From the NCBI RefSeq assembly GCF_025464955.1, contig NZ_JAODNM010000089.1, positions 46,096 to 110,095 of the forward strand: 64,000 nucleotides of DNA, written 5' to 3'. The position numbers and the translations under genes were made by a program. Below, piece after piece: positions 30,888 through 40,708 of the stretch. The notes beneath the pieces were generated by a model. The model ran no database searches. It saw nothing but the letters and a program-made list of their open reading frames with translations, and had not been told where the DNA came from. The stretch's first letter is position 1. Every line of letters begins with the position of its first letter. This DNA is from Amycolatopsis sp. Lineage in GTDB: Bacteria > Actinomycetota > Actinomycetes > Mycobacteriales > Pseudonocardiaceae.

Positions 30888-31943
30888 ATGGCCGAAGTCG
30901 CGATCGTGGGATTCGCCCAGGCGCCGAACGTGCGGGCGAGCACCGGGACGACCAACGGCGTCGAGCTGCTGGTGCCGATCTTCGCCGAGGTCTTCGCGCG
31001 CACCGGACTGTCCAAATCGGACATCGGGTTCTGGTGCTCGGGTTCCTCGGACTACCTCGCGGGGCGCGCGTTCTCGTTCATCGCGGCGGTGGACGCGATC
31101 GGTGCCGTCCCGCCGATCCACGAATCGCATGTCGAGATGGACGCGGCCTGGGCGCTTTACGAAGCCTGGCTGAAGATCCGGATGGACGAGGTCGACACCG
31201 CGCTCGTGTACGGGTTCGGCAAGTCGTCGGCCGGGGACCTGCGCCGAGTCCTCGCCCTGCAGCTCGACCCGTACGTCGTCGCGCCGCTCTGGCCGGATCC
31301 GGTGGCCATCGCCGGGATCCAGGCACGGCTCGGACTGGAAACCGGGCTCTGGACCGAACAGGACATGGCCGGGGTCGCGGCGCGCAGCCGGACCGACGCC
31401 GTCGGCAACAGGTTCGCGCAGGTAAGTGGCGAGGTCGACAGCGCCGAGCTCCTCGACACCCCGTACGTCGCCGATCCCTTGCGTGCCCACGACATTCCGC
31501 CGATCAGCGACGGCGCGTCGGTCATCGTGCTGGCGTCGGTCGACCGTGCCCGCGAGCTCGTGGAACACCCTGCCGTGATCACCGGGATCGAGCATCGCGT
31601 CGATTCACCGGTGCTCGGCGCACGCGATCTGACCCGCTCGGCGTCGACCGAATCCGCCGCGCGCGGCCTCGACCTCGACGGCGTCGAGATCGCCGAACTG
31701 CACGCTCCGTTCACCCACCAGGAGCTGATCCTGCGCTCGGCCCTCGGCCTCGGTGACGACGTGCGGATCAACCCGTCCGGCGGCGCCCTCACCGCGAATC
31801 CGATGTTCTCCGCCGGTCTGGCGCGCATCGGCGAAGCAGCCGACCGGATCCTCAACGGTCAGGCACGCAAAACCCTCGCCCACGCGACGAGCGGGCCCGC
31901 CCTGCAACAGAACCTCGTCGCCGTGCTGGAAGGGATCGGCTGA
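30888..31943 (+). CDS. ltp4: Thiolase-fold lipid-transfer protein, Ltp4-like (Rv3522)
   Basis: Thiolase-superfamily fold, LHAPFTHQELI, NPSGGALTANPMFSAGLARIGEAA; follows the DUF35 gene as in Rv3521-Rv3522-Rv3523. Confidence 0.78.
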   Translation: MAEVAIVGFAQAPNVRASTGTTNGVELLVPIFAEVFARTGLSKSDIGFWCSGSSDYLAGRAFSFIAAVDAIGAVPPIHESHVEMDAAWALYEAWLKIRMDEVDTALVYGFGKSSAGDLRRVLALQLDPYVVAPLWPDPVAIAGIQARLGLETGLWTEQDMAGVAARSRTDAVGNRFAQVSGEVDSAELLDTPYVADPLRAHDIPPISDGASVIVLASVDRARELVEHPAVITGIEHRVDSPVLGARDLTRSASTESAARGLDLDGVEIAELHAPFTHQELILRSALGLGDDVRINPSGGALTANPMFSAGLARIGEAADRILNGQARKTLAHATSGPALQQNLVAVLEGIG

Positions 31944-33106
31944 TGGGCAAGCAACTCGCCGCGGTACTCGGCACCGGCCAGACACACCACCGGGCCAAAC
32001 GACTCGACGTCTCGATGCCCGGCCTGCTCCGGGAAGCCATCGACCGCGCGATGCTCGACGCGCAGGTGGGGTGGGACGAGATCGACGCCGTCGTCCTCGG
32101 CAAAGCGCCCGACCTGTTCGAGGGCGTCATGATGCCGGAGCTGTTCCTCGCCGACGCGCTCGGCGCGACCGGAAAGCCGCTGCTGCGGGTGCACACCGCG
32201 GGTTCGGTCGGCGGGTCGACCGCGCTCGTGGCCACGTCGCTCGTGCAGGCCGGGATCCACCGGCGGGTGCTGACCGTCGCGTTCGAAAAGCAGTCGGAGT
32301 CCAACGCGATGTGGGGCCTGTCGATCCTGCCGCCGTTCCAGATGCCGGTCGGCGCGGGCGCGGGCGGGTACTTCGCCCCGCACATCCGCTCCTACATCCG
32401 GCGGTCCGGCGCGCCCGAGCACATCGGCGCGATCGTGGCCGCGAAGGACCGCCGCAACGGCGCACTGAACCCGTACGCCCATCTTCGGCAGGCGGACATC
32501 ACCGTGGAATCGGTGCGGGCGTCCAAGATGCTGTGGGACCCCATCCGGTACGACGAAACCTGCCCGTCGTCGGACGGCGCCTGCGCGATGGTGATCGGCG
32601 ACGAGGCCGCGGGGGACGCCGTGCCGGGCGGCGCCGCGTGGGTCCACGCCACCGCGATGCGCACCGAACCGACCACCTTCTCCGGGCGCGACCAGGTCAA
32701 CCCGCAGGCCGGCCGGGACGCGGCGGCCGAGCTGTGGAAGCAGGCGGGGATCACCGACCCGCTGTCCGAAGTGGACGTCGCCGAAATCTACGTGCCGTTC
32801 TCCTGGTTCGAGCCGATGTGGTTGGAGAACCTGGGTTTCACCGCCGAAGGCGAGGGCTGGAAGGTCACCGAGGCCGGAGAGACGGCGCTCGGCGGACGCC
32901 TGCCCGTCAACCCGTCGGGCGGGGTGCTGTCGTCGAACCCGATCGGCGCATCCGGCATGCTCCGGTTTTCCGAGGCGGCGAAACAGGTCATGAGCCGTGC
33001 GGGCGACTACCAGGTCGACGGCGCTCGCATCGCCCTCGGCCACGCCTACGGTGGCGGCTCGCAGTATTTCTCGATGTGGGTAGTGGGCCGCGACAAACCG
33101 GCCTGA
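31943..33106 (+). CDS. ltp3: Thiolase-fold lipid-transfer protein, Ltp3-like (Rv3523)
   Basis: VHTAGSVGGSTALVA, NPSGGVLSSNPIGASGMLRFSEAA, ALGHAYGGGSQYFSMWVV. Confidence 0.82.
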   Translation: MGKQLAAVLGTGQTHHRAKRLDVSMPGLLREAIDRAMLDAQVGWDEIDAVVLGKAPDLFEGVMMPELFLADALGATGKPLLRVHTAGSVGGSTALVATSLVQAGIHRRVLTVAFEKQSESNAMWGLSILPPFQMPVGAGAGGYFAPHIRSYIRRSGAPEHIGAIVAAKDRRNGALNPYAHLRQADITVESVRASKMLWDPIRYDETCPSSDGACAMVIGDEAAGDAVPGGAAWVHATAMRTEPTTFSGRDQVNPQAGRDAAAELWKQAGITDPLSEVDVAEIYVPFSWFEPMWLENLGFTAEGEGWKVTEAGETALGGRLPVNPSGGVLSSNPIGASGMLRFSEAAKQVMSRAGDYQVDGARIALGHAYGGGSQYFSMWVVGRDKPA

Positions 33107-33109
33107 GCG

Positions 33110-33925
33110 TCAGGCGAGGGCGATGAGGGTGGTGCCGTCGTCCTCGGGGAGTTCAGGCTCGGCGGTGACGAGGACGGTGCTGCCGAGGAACTCGATCTCG
33201 CTGCCGAGGGTGGCGAGGAACGCCGTGTCCGCCGCGTCACGTCCGGTCGCGATGCGGGTCAGGCTCTGCCGCGGCGCCAGGCCGGTCGCGTCGAACACGT
33301 ACCAGTGGCCGTCGATCGCCGCCTCGAACACGGCATGGAAGTCCATCGGGGACAGTCCCGGCGCGTAGACGGCCACGAACCGTGTCGGGATGTCGACCAC
33401 CCGGCACAGCGAAATACACAAATGCGCGAAGTCGCGGCAGACGCCTTGGCCCTCGAGCAGGCTGTCGATCGCGTCGTCGTTCGGGCCGCCCGCGCCGATG
33501 ACGTACCCGAGGTTCTCGGCGACGTACCGGACGATCGCGTCGACCTGTGCGCGCACGTTCGGTAGCGAGCCGAACCGCGCCATCGCGAGCCCGCCCATGC
33601 GGTCGGACGGGCAGTACCGGCTGGGACGGGTGTAGGTGACGAGGTCCGCGCCGGTGAGTTTCTCCGGCACGGCCGGGCCGAGTTCGCGCTCGGCCCGGTA
33701 CCGCACGGAGTACTCCCCCAGCGGCAGGTCCACGATGTGCGCGCGGGTGCGGTGCTCGAACTCGACGGCCTCGGGCACAAAGCCGGGACCGGACGTCTGA
33801 AAGGAGTTGAGGAAAAGGAGCTCCTCGGTCTCGGCCCGGTCCGCGACGGCCACCGAAAAGACCATCTTGCCGGGCTTGGTCACGCGCAGGGTGAGTTCGA
33901 CATCGATCAGGCAGCGCGGGGTCAT
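33110..33925 (-). CDS. Transglutaminase-like domain protein
   Basis: Cys-His-Asp triad context GQGVCRDFAHLCISLCR .. MDFHAVFEAAIDGHWYVFDAT. Confidence 0.88.
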   Translation of the reverse strand: MTPRCLIDVELTLRVTKPGKMVFSVAVADRAETEELLFLNSFQTSGPGFVPEAVEFEHRTRAHIVDLPLGEYSVRYRAERELGPAVPEKLTGADLVTYTRPSRYCPSDRMGGLAMARFGSLPNVRAQVDAIVRYVAENLGYVIGAGGPNDDAIDSLLEGQGVCRDFAHLCISLCRVVDIPTRFVAVYAPGLSPMDFHAVFEAAIDGHWYVFDATGLAPRQSLTRIATGRDAADTAFLATLGSEIEFLGSTVLVTAEPELPEDDGTTLIALA

Positions 33926-33952
33926 CGCCCCATCATCCCCCGCGACGTCGAG

Positions 33953-35179
33953 TCACGAGTACTTGCACTGATAATGTTTGATGCCGTTGAGCCAGCTCGA
34001 CCGCAGCCGCTCCGGCGGGGAGAGCTCGCTGATGTCGGGCATCGTCTTCGCTAGCGCGCTGAAGATGAGGTCGATTTCGAGCCGGGCGAGGTTGGCGCCG
34101 ATGCAGTAGTGCGAGCCCGTGCCGCCGAATCCGACGTGCGGGTTGTCCTTCCGCAGGATGTCGAACCGCTCCGGACCGTCGAACACCTCCGGGTCGAAGT
34201 TCGCCGAGCTGTAGAACATCCCGACGCGGTCACCGCGGGCGATCCGCTGGCCGCCGAGCACGGTGTCCCTGGTCGCGGTGCGCTGGAAGGACACGACCGG
34301 GGTGGCCCAGCGGACGATCTCGTCGGGCGCGGTCTTCGGCCGCTGCTCCTGGAAGATCTTCCACTGGTCGGGGTGGTCGATGAACGCCTTCATGCCGTGG
34401 GTGATCGCGTTCCGGGTCGTCTCGTTGCCGGCGACGACGAGCAGGATCACGAAGAACCCGAACTCGTCGGACGCCATCGACTCGCCGTCGATATCGGCTT
34501 GGATGAGCGTGGTGACGATGTCGTCCATCGGGCACTTGCGCCGCTCTTCGGCCATGTTCCAGGCGTAACCGGCGATCTCCGCCGAGGCCGCGAGCGGTTC
34601 GACGTCGTATTCGGGGTCGTCGTAGGCGACCATCTGGTTGGACCAGTCGAAGATCTTGAGCCGGTCCTTCTGCGGGATGCCGAGCAGCTCGGCGATGGCC
34701 TGCAAGGGCAGTTCGCACGCGACGTCGGTGACGAAGTCGCCGGAGCCCTTCGCCTTGGCGTCGTGAACGATCCGCTCAGCTCGCTCGCGCAAGGCGTCTT
34801 CGAGCTTCGCGATGGATTTCGGGGTGAAGCCCTTCGAGACGACGCGGCGGAGCTTCGTGTGCTGGGGCGCGTCCATGTTGAGCAGGACGAGCCGGTTGGC
34901 GTTGAGGTTGTCCTCGGTCATGTGCTCGTCGAAGCGGATGATCGCCGTCTTCTCGTGCGAGGAGAAGAGCTCGGTGTTGCGTGAGACCTCTTTGACGTCC
35001 TCGAGCCGGGTGACGACCCAGTAGCCGTCGTCTCCGAAGCCGGCGAGGTTGCGTCGCTGTGGATTCCACCAGACCGGCGCGGTCTTCCGCAGCCGCGCGA
35101 ACTCCTCCACCGGCAGTCTCGTGGCGTACAGGTCCGGGTCCGTGAAATCGAAACCGGTCGGGAGCAGCGGAGCGACCAC
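33953..35179 (-). CDS. cyp125: Cytochrome P450, CYP125 (steroid C26-monooxygenase)-like
   Basis: VAGNETTRNAITHGM, EIVRWATPVVSFQRTA, HVGFGGTGSHYCIGANLARLE, C-terminal WLNGIKH; divergent from FadA5. Confidence 0.88.
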   Translation of the reverse strand: MVAPLLPTGFDFTDPDLYATRLPVEEFARLRKTAPVWWNPQRRNLAGFGDDGYWVVTRLEDVKEVSRNTELFSSHEKTAIIRFDEHMTEDNLNANRLVLLNMDAPQHTKLRRVVSKGFTPKSIAKLEDALRERAERIVHDAKAKGSGDFVTDVACELPLQAIAELLGIPQKDRLKIFDWSNQMVAYDDPEYDVEPLAASAEIAGYAWNMAEERRKCPMDDIVTTLIQADIDGESMASDEFGFFVILLVVAGNETTRNAITHGMKAFIDHPDQWKIFQEQRPKTAPDEIVRWATPVVSFQRTATRDTVLGGQRIARGDRVGMFYSSANFDPEVFDGPERFDILRKDNPHVGFGGTGSHYCIGANLARLEIDLIFSALAKTMPDISELSPPERLRSSWLNGIKHYQCKYS

Positions 35180-35196
35180 GACGACCTCCCTGTCGT

Positions 35197-35210
35197 TGAA
35201 ACACGTTCTA
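35197..35210. promoter_or_regulatory. KstR-like operator (site 4)
   Basis: TGAAACACGTTCTA, exact match to TnnAACnnGTTnnA, upstream of cyp125. Confidence 0.65.
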
Positions 35211-35361
35211 CAGCTGATTAGAGCATACGGTGTTAACTAAGTGAAGAGTCTTGGGTGATACCCGTTTACTTCACCGATCGAGAAGACGAAAGCGCTGGTC
35301 GGACCAGTTTTGACAGGGAGTGATCAAATACCGCCCAGCCCAGGGAGTCCTTGCCAAAAAT

Positions 35362-35375
35362 AGTAACGTGTTCTA
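35362..35375. promoter_or_regulatory. KstR-like operator (site 5)
   Basis: AGTAACGTGTTCTA, 7/8 fixed positions, 10 nt upstream of fadA5 start. Confidence 0.6.
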
Positions 35376-35376
35376 G

Positions 35377-36516
<1,140 letters not shown>

Positions 36517-36555
36517 CCCCCTCCCCCGTTGCACACGCGCGTAACCCGCGCACGC

Positions 36556-36626
36556 AAGGACCGCAACTCGACGGCGAGTTGCGATGGTTGCGGACGCTAA
36601 GGACCGCAACTCGACGGCGAGTTGCG
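36556..36626. repeat. Two tandem copies of AAGGACCGCAACTCGACGGCGAGTTGCG, period 43
   Basis: Identical 28-mers at 36556-36583 and 36599-36626; each contains hairpin GCAACTCG-ACGG-CGAGTTGC. Confidence 0.85.
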
Positions 36627-36642
36627 GTGGGTCGGGGAGGGG

Positions 36643-37548
36643 CTAGGTGCCGTAGGCGGAGGGTGGGGTGGGGGCGGCGGCGATGAGGCGGGCGACGACG
36701 GGGCCGAGTTCGGCTGGGAGGCGCCGCGCGGCCTTGTCCTCGGCCGGGCCGTGCTGCCAGCCGGTGGCCAGCGACACCCGGCCGCCGTCCACTTCGAACA
36801 CCCGGCCGGTGATCCCGGCGGACTCCGCGCTGCCGAGCCAGACGACCAACGGCGAGACGTTCTCCGGCGCCATCGCGTCAAAAACGCCCGCGCGGGCAGC
36901 CATTGCGTCGGCGAACGTCGTCTCGGTCATCCGCGTCCGCGCGGCCGGCGCGATGGCGTTGACCGTCACGCCGTACCTCGCGAGTTCGGCCGCCGCGGTC
37001 ACGGTCAGCCCCGCGATACCGGCTTTGGCTGCCGCGTAGTTGCTCTGGCCGACGCTGCCGAGCAACCCCGCCCCAGAACCGGTGTTGACCACCCGCGCCT
37101 CCGGCGCCCGACCCGCCTTGGCCTCCGCACGCCAGTAAGCCGCAGCGTGTCGCAACGGCGCGAAGTGCCCCTTGAGATGCACTCGGACAACGGCGTCCCA
37201 CTCGTCCTCGCCGAGGTTGACCAGCATCCGATCACGCACGAATCCCGCGTTGTTGACCAGTACATCCAACCGGCCGAAGGTCGCGATCGCCTGCTGCACC
37301 AACCGGAACGCGCCCGCCCAGTCCGCCACGTCGTCGGTGTTCGCCACCGCCTTGCCGCCCGACGCCATGATCTCGTCGACGACGTCCTGAGCCGGTCCGG
37401 TGGAACCGCCGCCGCCGTCCGCACTGACACCGAGGTCGTTGACGACGACCAGCGCCCCCTCAGCCGCGAACGCCAGCGCGTGCGCCCGCCCGATTCCCCG
37501 GCCGGCGCCGGTGACGACAACCACCCGGCCCTCAACGATCCCGCTCAC
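36643..37548 (-). CDS. Short-chain dehydrogenase/reductase (Rv3548c-like position)
   Basis: VVVTGAGRGIGRAHALAFAAEG; NNAGFVRDRMLVNL; YAAAKAG. Confidence 0.9.
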   Translation of the reverse strand: MSGIVEGRVVVVTGAGRGIGRAHALAFAAEGALVVVNDLGVSADGGGGSTGPAQDVVDEIMASGGKAVANTDDVADWAGAFRLVQQAIATFGRLDVLVNNAGFVRDRMLVNLGEDEWDAVVRVHLKGHFAPLRHAAAYWRAEAKAGRAPEARVVNTGSGAGLLGSVGQSNYAAAKAGIAGLTVTAAAELARYGVTVNAIAPAARTRMTETTFADAMAARAGVFDAMAPENVSPLVVWLGSAESAGITGRVFEVDGGRVSLATGWQHGPAEDKAARRLPAELGPVVARLIAAAPTPPSAYGT

Positions 37549-38297
37549 GAAAAGCCTCCCAGGGCACCGAGAAACGCCGGAACTTCGCCTCCACCATGGA
37601 CAGTGAGCGTCGTGCCGGTGACGTACGAAGCGAGCGGCGACGCGAGGAACAGCGCGCAGTTGCCGATCTCGTCCGGCTCAGCCAGACGTCCTAACGGGAC
37701 AGTCGCCGCGACGGCCGCCAGTCCCGCCTCGCCGCCGTAGTGAGGCAACGCCCGCTCGGTCCGAACCAGGCCGGCGGCGATCCCGACGACCCGCACCTTC
37801 GGCGCCCATTCCACCGCGAGGGTCTTCGTCAGGTTGTCGAGCCCGGCCTTCGCGGCCGCGTACGACGACGTCCCCGGCGACGCCCTGCCACCGCTGACAC
37901 TGCTCACGTTCACGATCACCCCACCCGACGGCTGCGTCTGCATGACAGCGTTCGCCCGCTGGGACACCGTCAGCGGAGCGAGCAGGTTCAGCCCGACGAC
38001 CTTGGCGTGGAACCGAGGTGAAGCCGTTGCCGCAGGGGCGAAAGGCGCGCCACCCGCGTTGTTCACCACCACGTCCAGGTGGCCGTATTCACCGACGACC
38101 GCGTCGATCAGTCCGTCGACCTGGTCCGGCTCGCGGACGTCGCATTGCCGGAATCCCAGCGTTTCCGACGGAGTCCTGGCACATGTCACCACCTGCGCCC
38201 CGGCCCGCCGGAAGACCCGGGTGATGCCGGCCCCGACCCCGCTGACACCACCGGTGACCAGCACGACCGCGCCCTCCAGCCCCAGCTCGATCGACAC
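37545..38297 (-). CDS. Short-chain dehydrogenase/reductase (Rv3549c-like position)
   Basis: VLVTGGVSGVGAGITRVFRRAGA; NNAGGAPFAPAA; SYAAAKAGLDNLTKTLAVEWAPKVRV; GTG start. Confidence 0.9.
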   Translation of the reverse strand: MSIELGLEGAVVLVTGGVSGVGAGITRVFRRAGAQVVTCARTPSETLGFRQCDVREPDQVDGLIDAVVGEYGHLDVVVNNAGGAPFAPAATASPRFHAKVVGLNLLAPLTVSQRANAVMQTQPSGGVIVNVSSVSGGRASPGTSSYAAAKAGLDNLTKTLAVEWAPKVRVVGIAAGLVRTERALPHYGGEAGLAAVAATVPLGRLAEPDEIGNCALFLASPLASYVTGTTLTVHGGGEVPAFLGALGGFS

Positions 38298-38347
38298 CGG
38301 GAACCTCCTCGCGGGTCTGTACCGGGCCACCGGCACCCTGCTAACGT

Positions 38348-38361
38348 ACCAAGCAAGTGCT
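38348..38361. promoter_or_regulatory. Partial KstR2-like operator in SDR/echA20 divergent gap
   Basis: ACCAAGCAAGTGCT versus AnCAAGnnCTTGnT (second half-site degenerate). Confidence 0.45.
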
Positions 38362-38386
38362 AGGTTTGTAACCCGAAGAGGCGCGA

Positions 38387-39142
38387 ATGCCGGTAACCCT
38401 GGACTGTCCCGAACCGCACGTCGCCGTTGTCACCGTCGACGTCCCGCCGGTGAACGCGCTGACCGTGCACGACTGGTTCACGCTCGCGGACGCCGTAACG
38501 AGCACGGGCCGGAACCCGGCGATCCATGTCGTCGTCCTGCGCGCCGCGGGACGCGGGTTCAACGCGGGCGTCGACATCAAAGAGATCCAGCGCGATACCG
38601 GGCACGCCGCGCTCATCGGCGCGAACCAGGGTTGCGCCGCGGCTTTCTCGGCCGTCTATGACTGCGAAGTCCCGGTGATCGCCGCCGTCCAGGGATTCTG
38701 CCTCGGCGGCGGAGTCGGGCTGGTGGGCAACGCCGACGTCGTCATCGCCGCCGAGGACGCGACCTTCGGATTGCCCGAAGTGGACAGAGGCGCGCTGGGC
38801 GCCGCGACCCACCTCTCGCGGCTGGTCCCGCAGCATCTGATGCGCGCGCTGTACTACACCGCCGGCACGATCGACGCGGCGCAACTGCACCACCACGGTT
38901 CGGTGTACGCCGTAGTCCCGCGAGCCGAACTCGACGCGGCGGCGCTGAAGCTGGCGCGACAGATTGCGGCCAAGGACACCCGTGTCATCCGCGCGGCGAA
39001 ACAGGCGATCAACGGCATCGACGTCCAACCGGTACACCGCAGCTATCGGTACGAACAGGGCTTCACCTTCGAACTCAACCTGGCCGGCGCCTCCGCCGCG
39101 GCACGCCAGGACTTCATAAACAGCAAGGGGACCCATGGCTGA
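38387..39142 (+). CDS. echA20: Crotonase-family hydrolase, EchA20-like
   Basis: VPPVNALTVHDWFTLADAV; GFNAGVDIKEIQRD; position upstream of ipdAB. Confidence 0.85.
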   Translation: MPVTLDCPEPHVAVVTVDVPPVNALTVHDWFTLADAVTSTGRNPAIHVVVLRAAGRGFNAGVDIKEIQRDTGHAALIGANQGCAAAFSAVYDCEVPVIAAVQGFCLGGGVGLVGNADVVIAAEDATFGLPEVDRGALGAATHLSRLVPQHLMRALYYTAGTIDAAQLHHHGSVYAVVPRAELDAAALKLARQIAAKDTRVIRAAKQAINGIDVQPVHRSYRYEQGFTFELNLAGASAAARQDFINSKGTHG

Positions 39143-39995
39143 CAAACGCATGACCCCGGACGAGGTCGTCGCCGAACTCGCCGACGGAATGACCATCGGC
39201 ATCGGCGGCTGGGGGTCGCGCCGCAAACCGATGGCACTGGTCAGGGCGATCCTGCGGTCGCGCCTCACGGACCTGACGGTGGTGTCGTACGGCGGCCCGG
39301 ACGTCGGGCTGCTCGCGTCCGCGGGCCGGATCCGGCGGCTGGTGTTCGGGTTCGTCACGCTCGACACCATCCCGTTCGACCCGTGGTTCAACCGCGTCCG
39401 CGAGGCCGGGGAGATCGACGTCACGGAGTACGACGAAGGCATGCTCGGACTCGGGCTTTCCGCTGCCGCCCAGCGACTTCCCTTCCTGCCGACCCGTGCC
39501 GGGATGGGTTCGGACGTCGTGCGCTTCAGCTCCGAACTGAAGACCGTCCGCTCCCCCTACGACGACGGGGAGGAGCTTCTCGCCGTGCCCGCATTGAAGC
39601 TCGACGCCGCGCTCATCCACCTCAATCGGGCCGACTCCCGCGGAAACGCGCAGTACCTGGGCCCGGATCCGTACTTCGACGAGCTGTACGCGCTCGCGGC
39701 CCAACGCTGTTACGTGTCAGTGGAAAAAGTCGTCGACACCGCCGAACTCTGCACGTCCGGCCCAGTGCAAAGCCTGCTGCTGAGCCGCGCGAACGTCGAC
39801 GGCGTCGTCGAAACCCCGCATGGCGCACATTTCACCACCGCGGCCCCGGACTACAGCCGAGACGAGCGCTTCCAACGCCACTACGTCGAAAGCGCCAAAG
39901 ACCCCGACGCCTGGCCCGCGTTCGTCGACCGGTTCCTGTCCGGCGGCGAGGCACGGTACCAAGCCGAAGTCGCCAAGTTCGGGGCCGCGGCATGA
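39135..39995 (+). CDS. ipdA: CoA-transferase-like hydrolase alpha subunit IpdA
   Basis: MTPDEVVAELADGMTIGIGGWGSRRKPMALVRAILRSRLTDLTVVSYGGPDVGLL. Confidence 0.9.
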   Translation: MADKRMTPDEVVAELADGMTIGIGGWGSRRKPMALVRAILRSRLTDLTVVSYGGPDVGLLASAGRIRRLVFGFVTLDTIPFDPWFNRVREAGEIDVTEYDEGMLGLGLSAAAQRLPFLPTRAGMGSDVVRFSSELKTVRSPYDDGEELLAVPALKLDAALIHLNRADSRGNAQYLGPDPYFDELYALAAQRCYVSVEKVVDTAELCTSGPVQSLLLSRANVDGVVETPHGAHFTTAAPDYSRDERFQRHYVESAKDPDAWPAFVDRFLSGGEARYQAEVAKFGAAA

Positions 39996-40708
39996 CCGCG
40001 GCTCGCGCCGAAGTCGTCGCCGCCGCCTGTGCGGACCTGTTCCGCGGCGACGGCGAGATCGTGGCGAGCCCGATGGGTTTCCTGCCTTCGCTCGGCGCGC
40101 AGTTGGCCAGACTGACTTTCGAACCGGACCTCCTGCTCTCCGACGGCGAGGCGTACCTGCTGACTCCGGACGAGCTGGTCGAAGGCTGGCAACCCTTCCG
40201 TAAGGTCCTGGAAACCGTGGTGCCGCAAGGGAAACGCCATGTGGTGATGGGTGCCAACCAGATCGACCGGCACGGCAACCAGAACATCTCCGCGATCGGC
40301 AGGCACGACCGTCCCCGTAAGCAGCTGCTCGGTGTCCGCGGCGGGCCCGGGAACACGGTCAACCACCGCACCAGCTATTGGGTTCCGCGCCATGCGACCC
40401 GGGTGTTCGTCAACGAGGTCGACGTCGTGTGCGGGGTCGGTTTCGCACGCGCGGCGGGCCAACGGTTCCACGACGTCCATCGCGTGGTGACCAACCTCGG
40501 CGTGCTCGACTTCGGCGGCACCGACCACGCGCCGCGGCTCCTGTCGACCCACCCGGGCGTGTCCGTGGACGAAGTCACCGACGCGACGTCGTTCACGCTC
40601 GACACGTCGATCACGATCGAAACCCGGCAGCCGACGCAAGAGGAACTTCGCCTGCTGCGCGAAGTCCTGGATCCGAAGTCCTTGCGCGACAAAGAGGTCC
40701 CGGGGTGA
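39992..40708 (+). CDS. ipdB: CoA-transferase-like hydrolase beta subunit IpdB
   Basis: ASPMGFLPSLGAQLARLTFEPDLLLSDGEAYLL; GGPGNTVNHRTSYWVPRH; ATGA overlap with ipdA. Confidence 0.9.
   Translation: MTAARAEVVAAACADLFRGDGEIVASPMGFLPSLGAQLARLTFEPDLLLSDGEAYLLTPDELVEGWQPFRKVLETVVPQGKRHVVMGANQIDRHGNQNISAIGRHDRPRKQLLGVRGGPGNTVNHRTSYWVPRHATRVFVNEVDVVCGVGFARAAGQRFHDVHRVVTNLGVLDFGGTDHAPRLLSTHPGVSVDEVTDATSFTLDTSITIETRQPTQEELRLLREVLDPKSLRDKEVPG

Noticed and set aside
36556-36626. Possible CRISPR mini-array
   Set aside because: Only two repeats with a 15-nt spacer, no cas genes, and the repeat recurs singly at 63690; fits a dispersed hairpin
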